In this document: piece after piece, positions 57,201 to 64,000 of the stretch | Layout of the letters: the number at the start of each line of letters is the position of its first letter | Position numbering within the stretch: the stretch's first letter is position 1 | Origin: Flavobacterium xinjiangense | GTDB lineage: Bacteria > Bacteroidota > Bacteroidia > Flavobacteriales > Flavobacteriaceae | DNA length: 64,000 nt | Assembly (NCBI RefSeq): GCF_900142885.1 | Contig: NZ_FRCL01000001.1 | Span: forward strand, 471,480 to 535,479 | Direction of reading: 5' to 3' | The notes under the pieces: model-generated | Told to the model about the DNA's origin: nothing | Database searches by the model: none | The model's input: the letters and a program-made list of their open reading frames with translations, nothing else | Program-made: the position numbers and the translations under genes

Positions 57201-57652
57201 CCATTGAAACTTCAGTTACATCAGAAAACTTTCCTGAAAAAAATTATGACTTAACTGGATATCAACTGGCTCCTAAAATCAGTTATTTATTTTCTAAAAA
57301 CACCAGTTGGGATCTGTTCTACGAATTGCAAAACAAAGAAAATCAAATTGGAAATTTAGAAACATTATTACAAAATCGCTTAGGATCCTCCTTCTCATAT
57401 GCCAGTAATAAAAAAGTAACCCTGAACGGAGAAATATCGTTTTATCAGAATAAATTTACTGGAAATGAATTTTCTTCTGTTGGTTTTCAAATGTTGGAGG
57501 GACTTCAAACTGGGCAAAACTTTACTTGGAGATTCCTCGTACAAAAAAATCTGACGCAATTTTTAGATATAAATGTAAATTATCAAGGTCGGAAAAGTGA
57601 ATCAAGTCAAACTATCCATACAGGAAACGTCCAGTTAAGGGCTTATTTTTAA
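54212..57652 (+). CDS. Large outer-membrane protein resembling part of SprA
   Basis: An 1146-aa exported protein: signal MLKKLLFCLVIGCFSGLQA. Residues about 140-220 contain ITRGVTIGNNQN, LDLQITGKISEKVSLRASLQDSN and a GGYSQKLDQFDNVFMELF / RAGDIFLE pattern, the same style as blocks of SprA, the giant T9SS translocon barrel (over 2300 aa). The rest is alternating polar/hydrophobic strands with many aromatic ends, and the C-terminus GNVQLRAYF ends in Phe as outer-membrane barrels do. It is half the size of SprA and cannot be SprA itself. It carries a palindromic repeat within the coding sequence at 56408. Role unknown. Confidence 0.75.
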   Translation: MLKKLLFCLVIGCFSGLQAQETNSLYKTKKISATRDTIHLEKEGLNSNFFKVIDANGEPIDTLFYKINFQKATLLLNENYLVPTDSITINYLKLPEILTKEYRIYDPSRVVSNEAASGKLYKIEPDMEKKNIPFDGLNTSGSITRGVTIGNNQNTVLNSNLDLQITGKISEKVSLRASLQDSNIPLQDGGYSQKLDQFDNVFMELFSDKWNIRAGDIFLENKKTQFLNFNKKVQGLATSFDFGTEDSKTNVFASAALVKGQYAKSNFTGQEGNQGPYKLKGQNGELYVLVISGSERVYVNGNLMKRGENNDYTIDYNAGEIIFTPLFTITSEMRIAIEYQYSDRNYTRFVTYAGATHENEKWSFGSYLYSENDLKNQPLQQNLSKEQAQILVNSGDNPDLMVAPSAYEDTYSENKVLYKKTIVNNQEIFEYSNNPQDELFNVRFSFVGTNKGNYILLNSAANGRIYEYIEPNGFPQGNYEAVIQLVAPTKIQVATFLGKYNPIEKTAVDFEIGISNNDKNLFSAIDDTNNKGLAGKINMKQRLLSKKWNVDAFANYQFVQKDFRSVERLYTIEFDRDWNLGITTTGNQSFLVSGFNFILNKKEETQNKGLLTYQFEKLDFSQSFSGSRHILNGLLRLKNWSLQNQGSFLKSDGMISSSKFIRNQTQTRYHFNKNWIGSSLRLEDNQEKNKSTNQFLALSQRFTEYSFFAGRGDSTKVFVELGYFNRKNDSLQSRSIGNILQRVNSSNTYFLKSKLIQTNKSDLSIYINYRNLDFVDSTKKRESSLNSRIIYSDRFFNQLIQSITVYETISGSIPQQEFTYLEVPAGQGVYTWNDYNANGIQELQEFEIAPFIDQAKYIRIFLPNRIYIKTHQNKFSQSLTVNPNQWQNDHGLKKMLSYFYNQTSFLIDRKTKSDGDNFQLNPFNSSDGNVLGLNSSFRNSLYYNRGKQNHSITYSYLQNQAKNLLSIGSQEAKNSSHQLQYTHLYKKSWLFSFFAKTIETSVTSENFPEKNYDLTGYQLAPKISYLFSKNTSWDLFYELQNKENQIGNLETLLQNRLGSSFSYASNKKVTLNGEISFYQNKFTGNEFSSVGFQMLEGLQTGQNFTWRFLVQKNLTQFLDINVNYQGRKSESSQTIHTGNVQLRAYF
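56408..56423. repeat. 16-nt palindrome inside the SprA-like gene
   Basis: TCCCGAAGCATCGGGA preceded by TTTGCAA; it encodes SRSIG in frame. The same TTGCAA + palindrome pairing occurs at 12961-12982. Confidence 0.65.
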
Positions 57653-57736
57653 TACTTTAACTTAATTATTCAGAATAAAATTATTAAATTTATTAAAAAT
57701 TAGATTCCATAATTCTAACTTTAAAAACAACAGATC

Positions 57737-58414
57737 ATGAAAAAATTAGTGTTATTATGTTTTGTATTTATTTTATCCGGAAATTTTTACGGACAAGAAA
57801 CGGCTGCTCAGAAGAAAGAGGATAAAGCTAGAACAGAAAAAATGGCAAAAGATAAGGCTGAAGCCGCTAAAGATAAAGCCGCAGCAAAAGCAAAAACAGC
57901 AAAAGAGAAAATTGCTAAAGCAAAAAGCAATTTAAAAGCTAAGGATCAAGGTGCTAAAGCAAAAAACACTGCAGCAGATAAGACTGCCAAAGCGGAAAGT
58001 GAAGCTAAAGAAGCAAAAAAGAAAGTGACTAAAGCAAAAAGTGACGTAAAAACAAATGCTAAAGAAGAGGACCAAAAGGTTGCTACAGCGAAAAGCAATG
58101 TGAAAACTATGGCTGCTGAAAGCAAAGAAAAAGTAGCAAAAGCAGCAAAAGCAAAAAGTGATGCAAAAGCAAAAGCTGCAGAGGTCACTGAAAAGGCTAT
58201 TAAAACGGAAAAGAAGTCTGAAAAAATACAAAAAACAACTACAACTGCCAAAACTAAAAAGCCTGCAGCAAAAGTTAAAGAGACGAATGAAAAAGCTCCG
58301 AAAGTACCAGACAGAGTCACCGGAGAATACAACGGCAAAAAAGTTTACACGGGTCCAAGAGGTGGAAAATACTATATCAATGCAAACGGAAATAAAACGT
58401 ATATACAGGAGTAA
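57737..58414 (+). CDS. Secreted Lys/Ala-rich protein with PBCV-type basic adaptor domain
   Basis: A 225-aa protein. A signal (MKKLVLLCFVFILSGNFYG) is followed by about 155 residues of AKDKA/AKAKS-type repeats, nearly all Lys, Ala, Glu, Thr and Ser, predicted long helix or coiled coil. The C-terminal 35 residues (GEYNGKKVYTGPRGGKYYI, then NANGNKTYI) match the PBCV-specific basic adaptor domain, first described in chlorella viruses. The tail probably binds a polyanion or envelope component; the helical body would act as a spacer. It follows the SprA-like gene by 84 nt and may be co-transcribed. Confidence 0.8.
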   Translation: MKKLVLLCFVFILSGNFYGQETAAQKKEDKARTEKMAKDKAEAAKDKAAAKAKTAKEKIAKAKSNLKAKDQGAKAKNTAADKTAKAESEAKEAKKKVTKAKSDVKTNAKEEDQKVATAKSNVKTMAAESKEKVAKAAKAKSDAKAKAAEVTEKAIKTEKKSEKIQKTTTTAKTKKPAAKVKETNEKAPKVPDRVTGEYNGKKVYTGPRGGKYYINANGNKTYIQE

Positions 58415-58432
58415 ATTCGCATAGAAGAAAAG

Positions 58433-58463
58433 AAAAGGCTGTCCCTAAAAAGGCAGCCTTTTT
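58433..58463 (+). terminator. Terminator after the Lys/Ala-rich gene
   Basis: AAAAGGCTG / CAGCCTTTT with a 12-nt loop and a T run, 19 nt after the stop. Confidence 0.85.
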
Positions 58464-58567
58464 AAGTATAACTACTTATTGAACAGAGACGATCATTATA
58501 CAAAACAAGATTTATTTTAGTTTAGTATTAAGAGAAATCCGCATAATTCGTCTCATCGAATACTAAT

Positions 58568-58605
58568 AAAAAACAGTTTCAATAACATCCTTGCAACTGT
58601 TTTTT
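58568..58605 (-). terminator. Terminator of the T9SS adhesin cassette
   Basis: AAAAAACAGTT / AACTGTTTTTT with a 16-nt loop, 40 nt beyond the OmpA-like stop, T run on the minus strand. Confidence 0.8.
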
Positions 58606-58645
58606 AATAGTACGCTGTTTGATCAAAATGGCACAATGAATTTCC

Positions 58646-60589
58646 TTATTCCACCGCTATAATAATAAATTCACTACGTCTATTTGCCTGATGTTCTGCT
58701 TCGGTACATTTAACACCATCTAGACATTGGTTTACAAGTTGCGATTCTCCGAATCCTCTGGAAGTAATTCTGCTCGCTTCTATACCATTTTTCACTAGCC
58801 AAGCTGCGGTCGACTTCGCTCTTCGATCAGAAAGAGCCGAGTTATATTGAGCCGTTTGACGACTGTCAGTATGAGAACGCACGTCAATTTTTAATTTTGA
58901 ATATTGCTTCATTACATCTAGAATTTTTTCTAATTCGAAGGCAGCTTCTTTACGAACAAACGATTTATCTAAATCGAAATAAATTATTTTTATCCCAAAA
59001 CATTTACCTAAATCATCTCCCACAGCAACTTTACACACTGTTTTCAGTAGCGCCAATGGCAAGTCCGTTTTACCGCTTATAGTAGGGATAAAGATGTTTC
59101 TCTCCTTCGTTTCATAATCGTGTTTTTCTGCTCTTATGTAATATGTTTTACCACAGACAACCTCAAAACTATACTGTCCTTTCTGATCGGATACGACTTC
59201 TTTGATTGATTGAAATTTTTCATCAAACAAGATCACTTTCGAATCGACAAGAACTAACCCCGTTTCTTGATCTGTAATAATTCCTGCTAAAGCTTGTTCG
59301 CAAGATAATTCTTTGGTTTCGGAAAACTTATAAATATCATCATAGCCTTTACCACCTGCTCTATTGGAGGTAAAAAACCCGCTTCTATTTTTATTGTCTA
59401 TCAAAAAAGCAAAATCGTCTTGAGGACCGTTTATTGGAATACCTATGTTTTTTACATCTTTAAGGCTATTATCCTTTTCAATATGAACTACAAATATATC
59501 TAACCCTCCCAGTCCTGGACGTCCATCGGTAGCAAAATACAAATCATTATTGCCTGATACAAAAGGGAAAGTTTCCCTACCCTCAGTATTGATATTTTTT
59601 CCAAGATTTTCCGGTATACCATAACTGCCATCTTCCTTGATTGTTACTTTGTACAAATCTGACTGACCGATTGTTCCAGGCATATCTGATGCAAAATATA
59701 AAACTTTCCCATCTACACTTAACGCGGGATGAGCTACACTATACTGGTCACTATTAAAAGGCAATTCTATCACATTTGTCCAATTTCCGCCTTGATCTAA
59801 AGTGGATTTATACAGTTTTAACAAAGTCACACTTTTACTGTCTTTCCCTCTCTTTCCGTCCAAATAGTTGTTTCTGGTAAAGTACATTGTTTGACCATCC
59901 TTAGTAAAAACAGGTGTAGATTCGTGAAATTTTGAATTTATCCTTTCCCCAAATCGCACTGGCGCTGCTAAATTACCGTCAGATTGCACCTCAGAACTAT
60001 AAAGATTCGTAAACGACTGATTGGTCCATTTGAATACTTTCTTGGAAACACCAACTGTATCGCGCGCAGAGGCAAATATCAATTTGTTTTCAGAAAACGA
60101 ACTTCCATAATCGGAATACTCGGAATTAATTCCCGCATCAGTTACACTATACCGACCCGAGTTGGCTTTGATTTCGTCAAGATAATTTTTATCACGCTCA
60201 AATAATTTGGCTCTTTGCTCATTTCCGGCTTTTAGGTTAAACCGTTCGAGCAATTTGTCCGCTTTAGTGTATTCCCCAACTGATTTCAAAGATTGGGAAT
60301 ATCTATAAAGGTATTCAGATTCTTGGTCCTGATTCAGGGAAAAAAGTTCCGCATACCACTTAGCCGCTTGTGCTAATTCAGCGTTGAAATAGTAGGCATT
60401 CCCTAATTTTTGAAACATTTTTTCATCTTTATAGCCTTTCTCTGCTATTCTTTCGTACGTTGCAATAGCGTCAATATAGGCATAACGATCGTATTGCTTG
60501 TCGGCTTCTGCAACTTTGGCTTTCTGTGCATACCCTTGAAAAGCAAGAATACTAAAAATTACACTATAAAAAAGTACTTTAATTTTCAT
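58646..60589 (-). CDS. OmpA-family protein of the PorE type (TPR, WD40-like, CarboxypepD_reg, OmpA)
   Basis: A 647-aa envelope protein: signal MKIKVLFYSVIFSILAFQGYA, TPR-like helices (about 25-140), PD40 WD40-like beta-propeller repeats (SFSENKLIFASARD, PALSVDGKVLYFASDMPG, FPFVSGNNDLYFATDGRPG; about 160-420), a carboxypeptidase-regulatory-like segment (about 430-515), and an OmpA peptidoglycan-binding domain (IIYFDLDKSFVRKEA ... DVRSHTDSRQTAQYNSALSDRRA) to the end. The layout is that of PorE, which links the T9SS to peptidoglycan. It is the last gene of the SprF cassette, 10 nt after sprF. Confidence 0.93.
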   Translation of the reverse strand: MKIKVLFYSVIFSILAFQGYAQKAKVAEADKQYDRYAYIDAIATYERIAEKGYKDEKMFQKLGNAYYFNAELAQAAKWYAELFSLNQDQESEYLYRYSQSLKSVGEYTKADKLLERFNLKAGNEQRAKLFERDKNYLDEIKANSGRYSVTDAGINSEYSDYGSSFSENKLIFASARDTVGVSKKVFKWTNQSFTNLYSSEVQSDGNLAAPVRFGERINSKFHESTPVFTKDGQTMYFTRNNYLDGKRGKDSKSVTLLKLYKSTLDQGGNWTNVIELPFNSDQYSVAHPALSVDGKVLYFASDMPGTIGQSDLYKVTIKEDGSYGIPENLGKNINTEGRETFPFVSGNNDLYFATDGRPGLGGLDIFVVHIEKDNSLKDVKNIGIPINGPQDDFAFLIDNKNRSGFFTSNRAGGKGYDDIYKFSETKELSCEQALAGIITDQETGLVLVDSKVILFDEKFQSIKEVVSDQKGQYSFEVVCGKTYYIRAEKHDYETKERNIFIPTISGKTDLPLALLKTVCKVAVGDDLGKCFGIKIIYFDLDKSFVRKEAAFELEKILDVMKQYSKLKIDVRSHTDSRQTAQYNSALSDRRAKSTAAWLVKNGIEASRITSRGFGESQLVNQCLDGVKCTEAEHQANRRSEFIIIAVE

Positions 60590-60599
60590 AATTAAGGTT

Positions 60600-61529
60600 T
60601 TAGAAGAATCTTGGGGTTATTATTCTGTCGTATTTATCAAACAATTCATAACGCAAGAATATCTCATGCGATCCTGAATTGTAATTAGATAACCTAGTAG
60701 CTTCTAAATCATAGCCATACCCTACAAACCAAGAATTACTAATTTGAAAACCTACCATAGCACTTACGGCAGCACTCCATCTGTAGGCAACTCCAGCCAT
60801 AAATTTTTTATTTATCAAAAAATTCCCTGATAAATCTACTTGTAAAGGAGCTCCTTCAACCATTTTTGTTAACACTGATGGCTTAAACTTAACCCCATCA
60901 CTCAAATCAAACACATGGCCCGCTATTAAATAATAGTGGATTCGTTCTTTGGCTACATGGCTGTTAGCTCCAGTACCGGCATACCTATCAAAATGTTTTG
61001 TCTCTAATAAGTTTGGGGCGGATAATCCTATATAGGTATTGTCAGAATGAAAATAAACTCCTACTCCAATATTAGGAGAAAACTTATTGTCAATATTGGT
61101 ATCAAAACTATAGTCATTCTTATCGTATTTATTTAACTTATTGAAATCTATGTTAAGCAAATTTGCACTAGCTTTTAATCCAAAAGATAATTTGTATCTA
61201 TCCGATGTAGGAATAGTGTAAGAGAAATCTATTGCGATATTATTCTCTTCAGAGGGACCAATTTTATCACTTACGATAGACATTCCTATACCTATATTAC
61301 TGCCGTTGATTGGAGTATGAATCGAAGCCGTATTTGTAAGGGGAGCTCCATCGAGACCCACCCATTGTGTACGATGCAAGATAAACATACTCATTGTTTC
61401 TCTTGAGCCCGCATACGCTGGATTAACGTTGATAGTATTGTACATGTACTGCGTAAACTGCGAGTCTTGTTGCGCATAACCAACCACGCATAAAAACAGC
61501 AACGCCAATCTTATTATTTTTCTTCCCAT
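60600..61529 (-). CDS. sprF: PorP/SprF family T9SS membrane protein
   Basis: A 309-aa outer-membrane barrel. Signal MGRKIIRLALLFLCVVGYA, then QQDSQFTQYMYNTINVNPAYAGSRE, the family hallmark, and ends in FDKYDRIITPRFF-type aromatic barrel termini. SprF-like proteins are needed to export or attach the specific type B adhesin encoded next to them, as with SprB in F. johnsoniae. It lies between the adhesin and the OmpA gene. I use the name for the family; it need not be the SprB partner itself. Confidence 0.94.
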   Translation of the reverse strand: MGRKIIRLALLFLCVVGYAQQDSQFTQYMYNTINVNPAYAGSRETMSMFILHRTQWVGLDGAPLTNTASIHTPINGSNIGIGMSIVSDKIGPSEENNIAIDFSYTIPTSDRYKLSFGLKASANLLNIDFNKLNKYDKNDYSFDTNIDNKFSPNIGVGVYFHSDNTYIGLSAPNLLETKHFDRYAGTGANSHVAKERIHYYLIAGHVFDLSDGVKFKPSVLTKMVEGAPLQVDLSGNFLINKKFMAGVAYRWSAAVSAMVGFQISNSWFVGYGYDLEATRLSNYNSGSHEIFLRYELFDKYDRIITPRFF

Positions 61530-61576
61530 CTTTTTATTTTTATAACACTGAGAATTATTATTTCCCCCTTTTTATC

Positions 61577-64000
61577 TTATCTATTTATATACAAATAACC
61601 TGATCTTTGTTTCATAGTTCCAGACCCGTTTTTATATTTTACAATATAAAAGTAAGTTCCTTCTGGCAATTCTTCTGATCTACTTACCGTTACACGACCA
61701 TCTGAAATACCTTTGAAAAAATTACTATTTTGATTGTATCCTTTAGTTTCATAAACTAAAACTCCCCAACGATTATAAATTTCTACAGTATTTTCAGGAT
61801 ATAGCTCAATATTTCTAATCACAAAAATATCATTTGATCCATCACTATTACCCGGTGACATTGCATTAAAAATTTCAATATCGTCCTCCTGTAATAAATC
61901 GCCTGCATTAGAATCTAAATAATCTGGTTTTCCGTCAGCATCACTATCAAAGGCATCGCTTACATTTCCATCTCCATTAGGGTCAGGATATTCATCCTTA
62001 GTAAGCAATCCATCTCCATCGTCATCCACGTCTTGAAAATCATGGATACCATCGCCGTCACTATCACGAGGCGTATAATCAGGTCCTGATCCATCATTCC
62101 CATTTTCAACTTTATCAGGCAAACCATTTTTGCCGACAGAACCTTCTAGAACACCATCATTATTAGCGTCGACCTCCCCGTGTCCAGCTTCTACAGTATC
62201 CCAAATTCCGTCACCATCAGAATCTAAATCCTCAGTATCAATAATTCCGTCCTTATCTGTGTCTAATGTCGGATCACCATTTTGTTCCTCAATATCGGTA
62301 ATTCCGTCATTATCATCGTCAATATCTACAGTATTGTCAACCCCATCTCCATCTGTATCTTGTAAAACTATAATGACAATCGTTGCTACATTTGACACTG
62401 CGCCTTCATTATCATTCACCGTATAGTATATCGGAGTGGCTGTCCCATAAAAGTTCAGCACTGGTGTAAAAGTGACAATTCCTAAAACGCTTACCGTATA
62501 AGTTCCCTGGCCTGCAACGACATAGGTATTTTGAATCCCTGCAGTAGCTGGGTCTAAATCTACTGTCGTCACATCAATTGTTCCATCAATATCGGTATCG
62601 TTTGCTGTTACCACAATAGAAATTGGTGTATTTTCATTTGTGTTTTTTGTATCGCTACTCGCTACTGGTGGATTATTTACTGCAGTAACTGTAACATTTA
62701 TAGTAGCAATATTTGAAGTTAATCCTGAATGATCATTTACTGTATAATTCAGCGGCGTCGCAATTCCATTGTAATTCAACAGTGGAGTAAAAGTCACAAT
62801 TCCTAAAACGCTTACCGTATAAGTCCCTTGACCCACAACGGTAAATGTATTTTGAATCCCTACGGTAGCTGGATCTAAATCTACTGTAGCCACATCAATC
62901 GTTCCATCAACATCGGTATCGTTAACTGTTACCACAATAGATATTGGTGTATTTTCATTTGTGGTTTTTGTATCGCTACTCGCTACTGGTGGACTGTTTA
63001 CAGCTGTCACTGTGATCACATTGAAAACCGTAGTGCAATTTGCTGGCGTTAAGGTATCACAAAGTTCATATGCTATATTATAAGTTCCAGGTATCATTCC
63101 TGGCGCTACCGCTACTGCACCGGTTGTTGAATTCAATGTAATGCCAACTGGCCATGTTCCAATTGTTCCAATTGTTGCGTTCCCACTGCTGCCTAATACT
63201 GCCGGAACTCCGTTTACGGTATCGTTCGATGAAATGTTCACAAATACGGTTCCTCCGCTTGATGGGATTGTTCCGTCTTCTTTTACTGCACTGATCATAG
63301 GGGTTACTGTAATTACATCTGAAACCGTAGCACAATTTTGTGGTGTCAATTTATCACACAATTCATAAACTACATTGTAAACCGATGGTGTCGTACCTGC
63401 CGCAACAGTTATCTTTCCAGTTGTTAAATCTAAAGTCATTCCTACAGGCCACGATCCGATTGCTGTAATAGTTGCATTTCCAGTTGCACCGATGTTTACA
63501 GCAGCTCCGTTTATAAAGTCATTCAATATAACATTTATTACGGCAGTTCCTCCTGTTGATGGGATGGTTCCGTTTTCTTTTATCGGATTAATAACTGGTG
63601 TTACCGTGATTGCATTCGAAACCGTAGCACAACTTTGTGGCGTTAATTTATCGCATAATGTATAAACGACATTGTAAACCGCTGGTGTTGTTCCTGCCGC
63701 AACAGTCACTGTTCCTGTTAATGGATCTAATGTGATTCCAACTGGCCATGTTCCCATTGTTGAAACAATTGCGTTTCCTGTTGTTCCCAGCGTTGCCGGA
63801 ACTCCGTTTACTTTATCATTCGATACAATGTTTGTAAAAACAGTTCCTCCTGTCGATGGAGCGGTTCCTGTTTCTGTTACTGGATTCACAGTCGCTGTTA
63901 CCGTAATTGCATCCGAAACCGTAGCACAACTTTGTGGCGTTAATTTATCGCACAATTCATAAACTACAGTATAAACTCCAACTGCCGTTCCTGCCGAAAC
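61577..64000 (-). CDS. Giant T9SS adhesin with tandem Ig-like repeats and type B sorting domain, 5' end off window
   Basis: Open through the right edge, over 800 aa visible. From the N-side: 98-residue repeats with [13 protein letters not shown] cysteine blocks (63889-63596, 63595-63302, 63301-63008, and a partial one before), two 107-residue cadherin-like repeats ([20 protein letters not shown]; about 63007-62366), a TSP3-like Asp-rich region ([19 protein letters not shown]...; about 62350-61900) that probably binds Ca, and a type B gliding-motility C-terminal sorting domain ([33 protein letters not shown] ... [10 protein letters not shown]). The apparent start at 63955 is an internal TTG. 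It is likely a surface adhesin exported by T9SS and helped by the sprF and OmpA genes downstream. Confidence 0.95.
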   Translation of the reverse strand, partial: VSAGTAVGVYTVVYELCDKLTPQSCATVSDAITVTATVNPVTETGTAPSTGGTVFTNIVSNDKVNGVPATLGTTGNAIVSTMGTWPVGITLDPLTGTVTVAAGTTPAVYNVVYTLCDKLTPQSCATVSNAITVTPVINPIKENGTIPSTGGTAVINVILNDFINGAAVNIGATGNATITAIGSWPVGMTLDLTTGKITVAAGTTPSVYNVVYELCDKLTPQNCATVSDVITVTPMISAVKEDGTIPSSGGTVFVNISSNDTVNGVPAVLGSSGNATIGTIGTWPVGITLNSTTGAVAVAPGMIPGTYNIAYELCDTLTPANCTTVFNVITVTAVNSPPVASSDTKTTNENTPISIVVTVNDTDVDGTIDVATVDLDPATVGIQNTFTVVGQGTYTVSVLGIVTFTPLLNYNGIATPLNYTVNDHSGLTSNIATINVTVTAVNNPPVASSDTKNTNENTPISIVVTANDTDIDGTIDVTTVDLDPATAGIQNTYVVAGQGTYTVSVLGIVTFTPVLNFYGTATPIYYTVNDNEGAVSNVATIVIIVLQDTDGDGVDNTVDIDDDNDGITDIEEQNGDPTLDTDKDGIIDTEDLDSDGDGIWDTVEAGHGEVDANNDGVLEGSVGKNGLPDKVENGNDGSGPDYTPRDSDGDGIHDFQDVDDDGDGLLTKDEYPDPNGDGNVSDAFDSDADGKPDYLDSNAGDLLQEDDIEIFNAMSPGNSDGSNDIFVIRNIELYPENTVEIYNRWGVLVYETKGYNQNSNFFKGISDGRVTVSRSEELPEGTYFYIVKYKNGSGTMKQRSGYLYINR
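62366..63007 (-). repeat. Two tandem 321-bp cadherin-like repeats in the adhesin
   Basis: Two 107-codon units with the shared pattern [11 protein letters not shown], NDTDxDGTIDV, DLDPATx[23 protein letters not shown], separate from the 98-codon family. Confidence 0.85.
63008..63889 (-). repeat. Tandem 294-bp coding repeats in the adhesin
   Basis: Three full 98-codon units, each ending with a C-L/T-P-C-type block ([13 protein letters not shown]), plus another beginning at the right edge. Identity is high by eye, especially in the [13 protein letters not shown] and AAGTTP segments. Units of this kind can vary in number between strains by recombination. Confidence 0.85.

Noticed and set aside
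57932..58338. Two long minus-strand open frames opposite the Lys/Ala-rich gene, rich in Phe, Ser, Cys and Leu
   Set aside because: They are the reverse of AAA/GCA/AAG codon repeats; the plus-strand gene has a signal peptide, a recognised C-terminal domain and a terminator.
63008..64000. Regularly spaced repeats resembling a CRISPR array
   Set aside because: The repeats are 294 bp, continuous in a coding frame, with no short repeat-spacer structure.

Overview
The window reads as the chromosome of an AT-rich Bacteroidetes, most probably a Flavobacterium or close relative. The evidence is TAnnTTTG-type -7 promoter boxes, little Shine-Dalgarno sequence, type IX secretion (T9SS) sorting domains and a SprF/OmpA cassette, a ThiH-type thiamine operon, DUF3127/DUF3109/DUF4301 proteins, and housekeeping proteins with Bacteroidetes-style extensions. 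I see no phage, integrase, IS element, CRISPR array, rRNA or tRNA. Both edges cut genes.

Layout: 1-1665 is a pair of secreted M16 peptidases. 1925-2860 is rplU-rpmA. 3039-7846 (minus) holds a secreted unknown, a patatin-barrel protein and ahcY. 8100-12669 (plus) runs a phosphopantetheinyl transferase, a GGGP-synthase-like enzyme, pnuC, a ribosylnicotinamide-kinase/DUF4301 fusion and an ArfB-like rescue factor. A TPP riboswitch then controls a TonB receptor (12758-15116). 15189-22470 holds small membrane and lipoproteins, greA, HIT, a transglutaminase, a histidine kinase, a flavin reductase, an OB-fold protein, aat and a MOSC protein. 22467-29615 (minus) is a complete TPP-riboswitch thiamine operon: thiS-thiC-tenI-like-thiD-thiE-thiG-thiH-thiF. 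29735-33886 (minus) holds tag, a queuosine-precursor transporter, tsf, rpsB, rpsI and rplM. 34231-44902 holds a LacI regulator, an M36 peptidase exported by T9SS, dgt, an RDD protein, nrdA, nrdB and DUF3109. 45146-54046 is mixed metabolism and envelope (MarC, a FAD protein, an acyltransferase, an S41 protease, dCMP deaminase, HupE, TerB, fbp, GNAT, aspartokinase). 54212-64000 is envelope and T9SS: a SprA-like outer-membrane protein, a Lys/Ala-rich protein with a PBCV-type basic adaptor domain, and an OmpA - SprF - giant adhesin cassette.

Functional links: the two TPP riboswitches put thiamine synthesis and an outer-membrane receptor (probably for thiamine) under one signal. The adhesin, SprF and OmpA-like genes form one T9SS export/attachment unit. 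The M36 peptidase is a second T9SS client.

The least explained material is non-coding. There is a dispersed 60-140 bp intergenic element with a central hairpin (about five copies, two of them inside the thi and nrd gene sets), a 16-nt palindrome that also lies inside coding sequence, a second copy of the ahcY 3' end downstream of the patatin gene, and a terminator-like hairpin in the greA leader. All functional calls come from reading motifs and family resemblance; no search was run.
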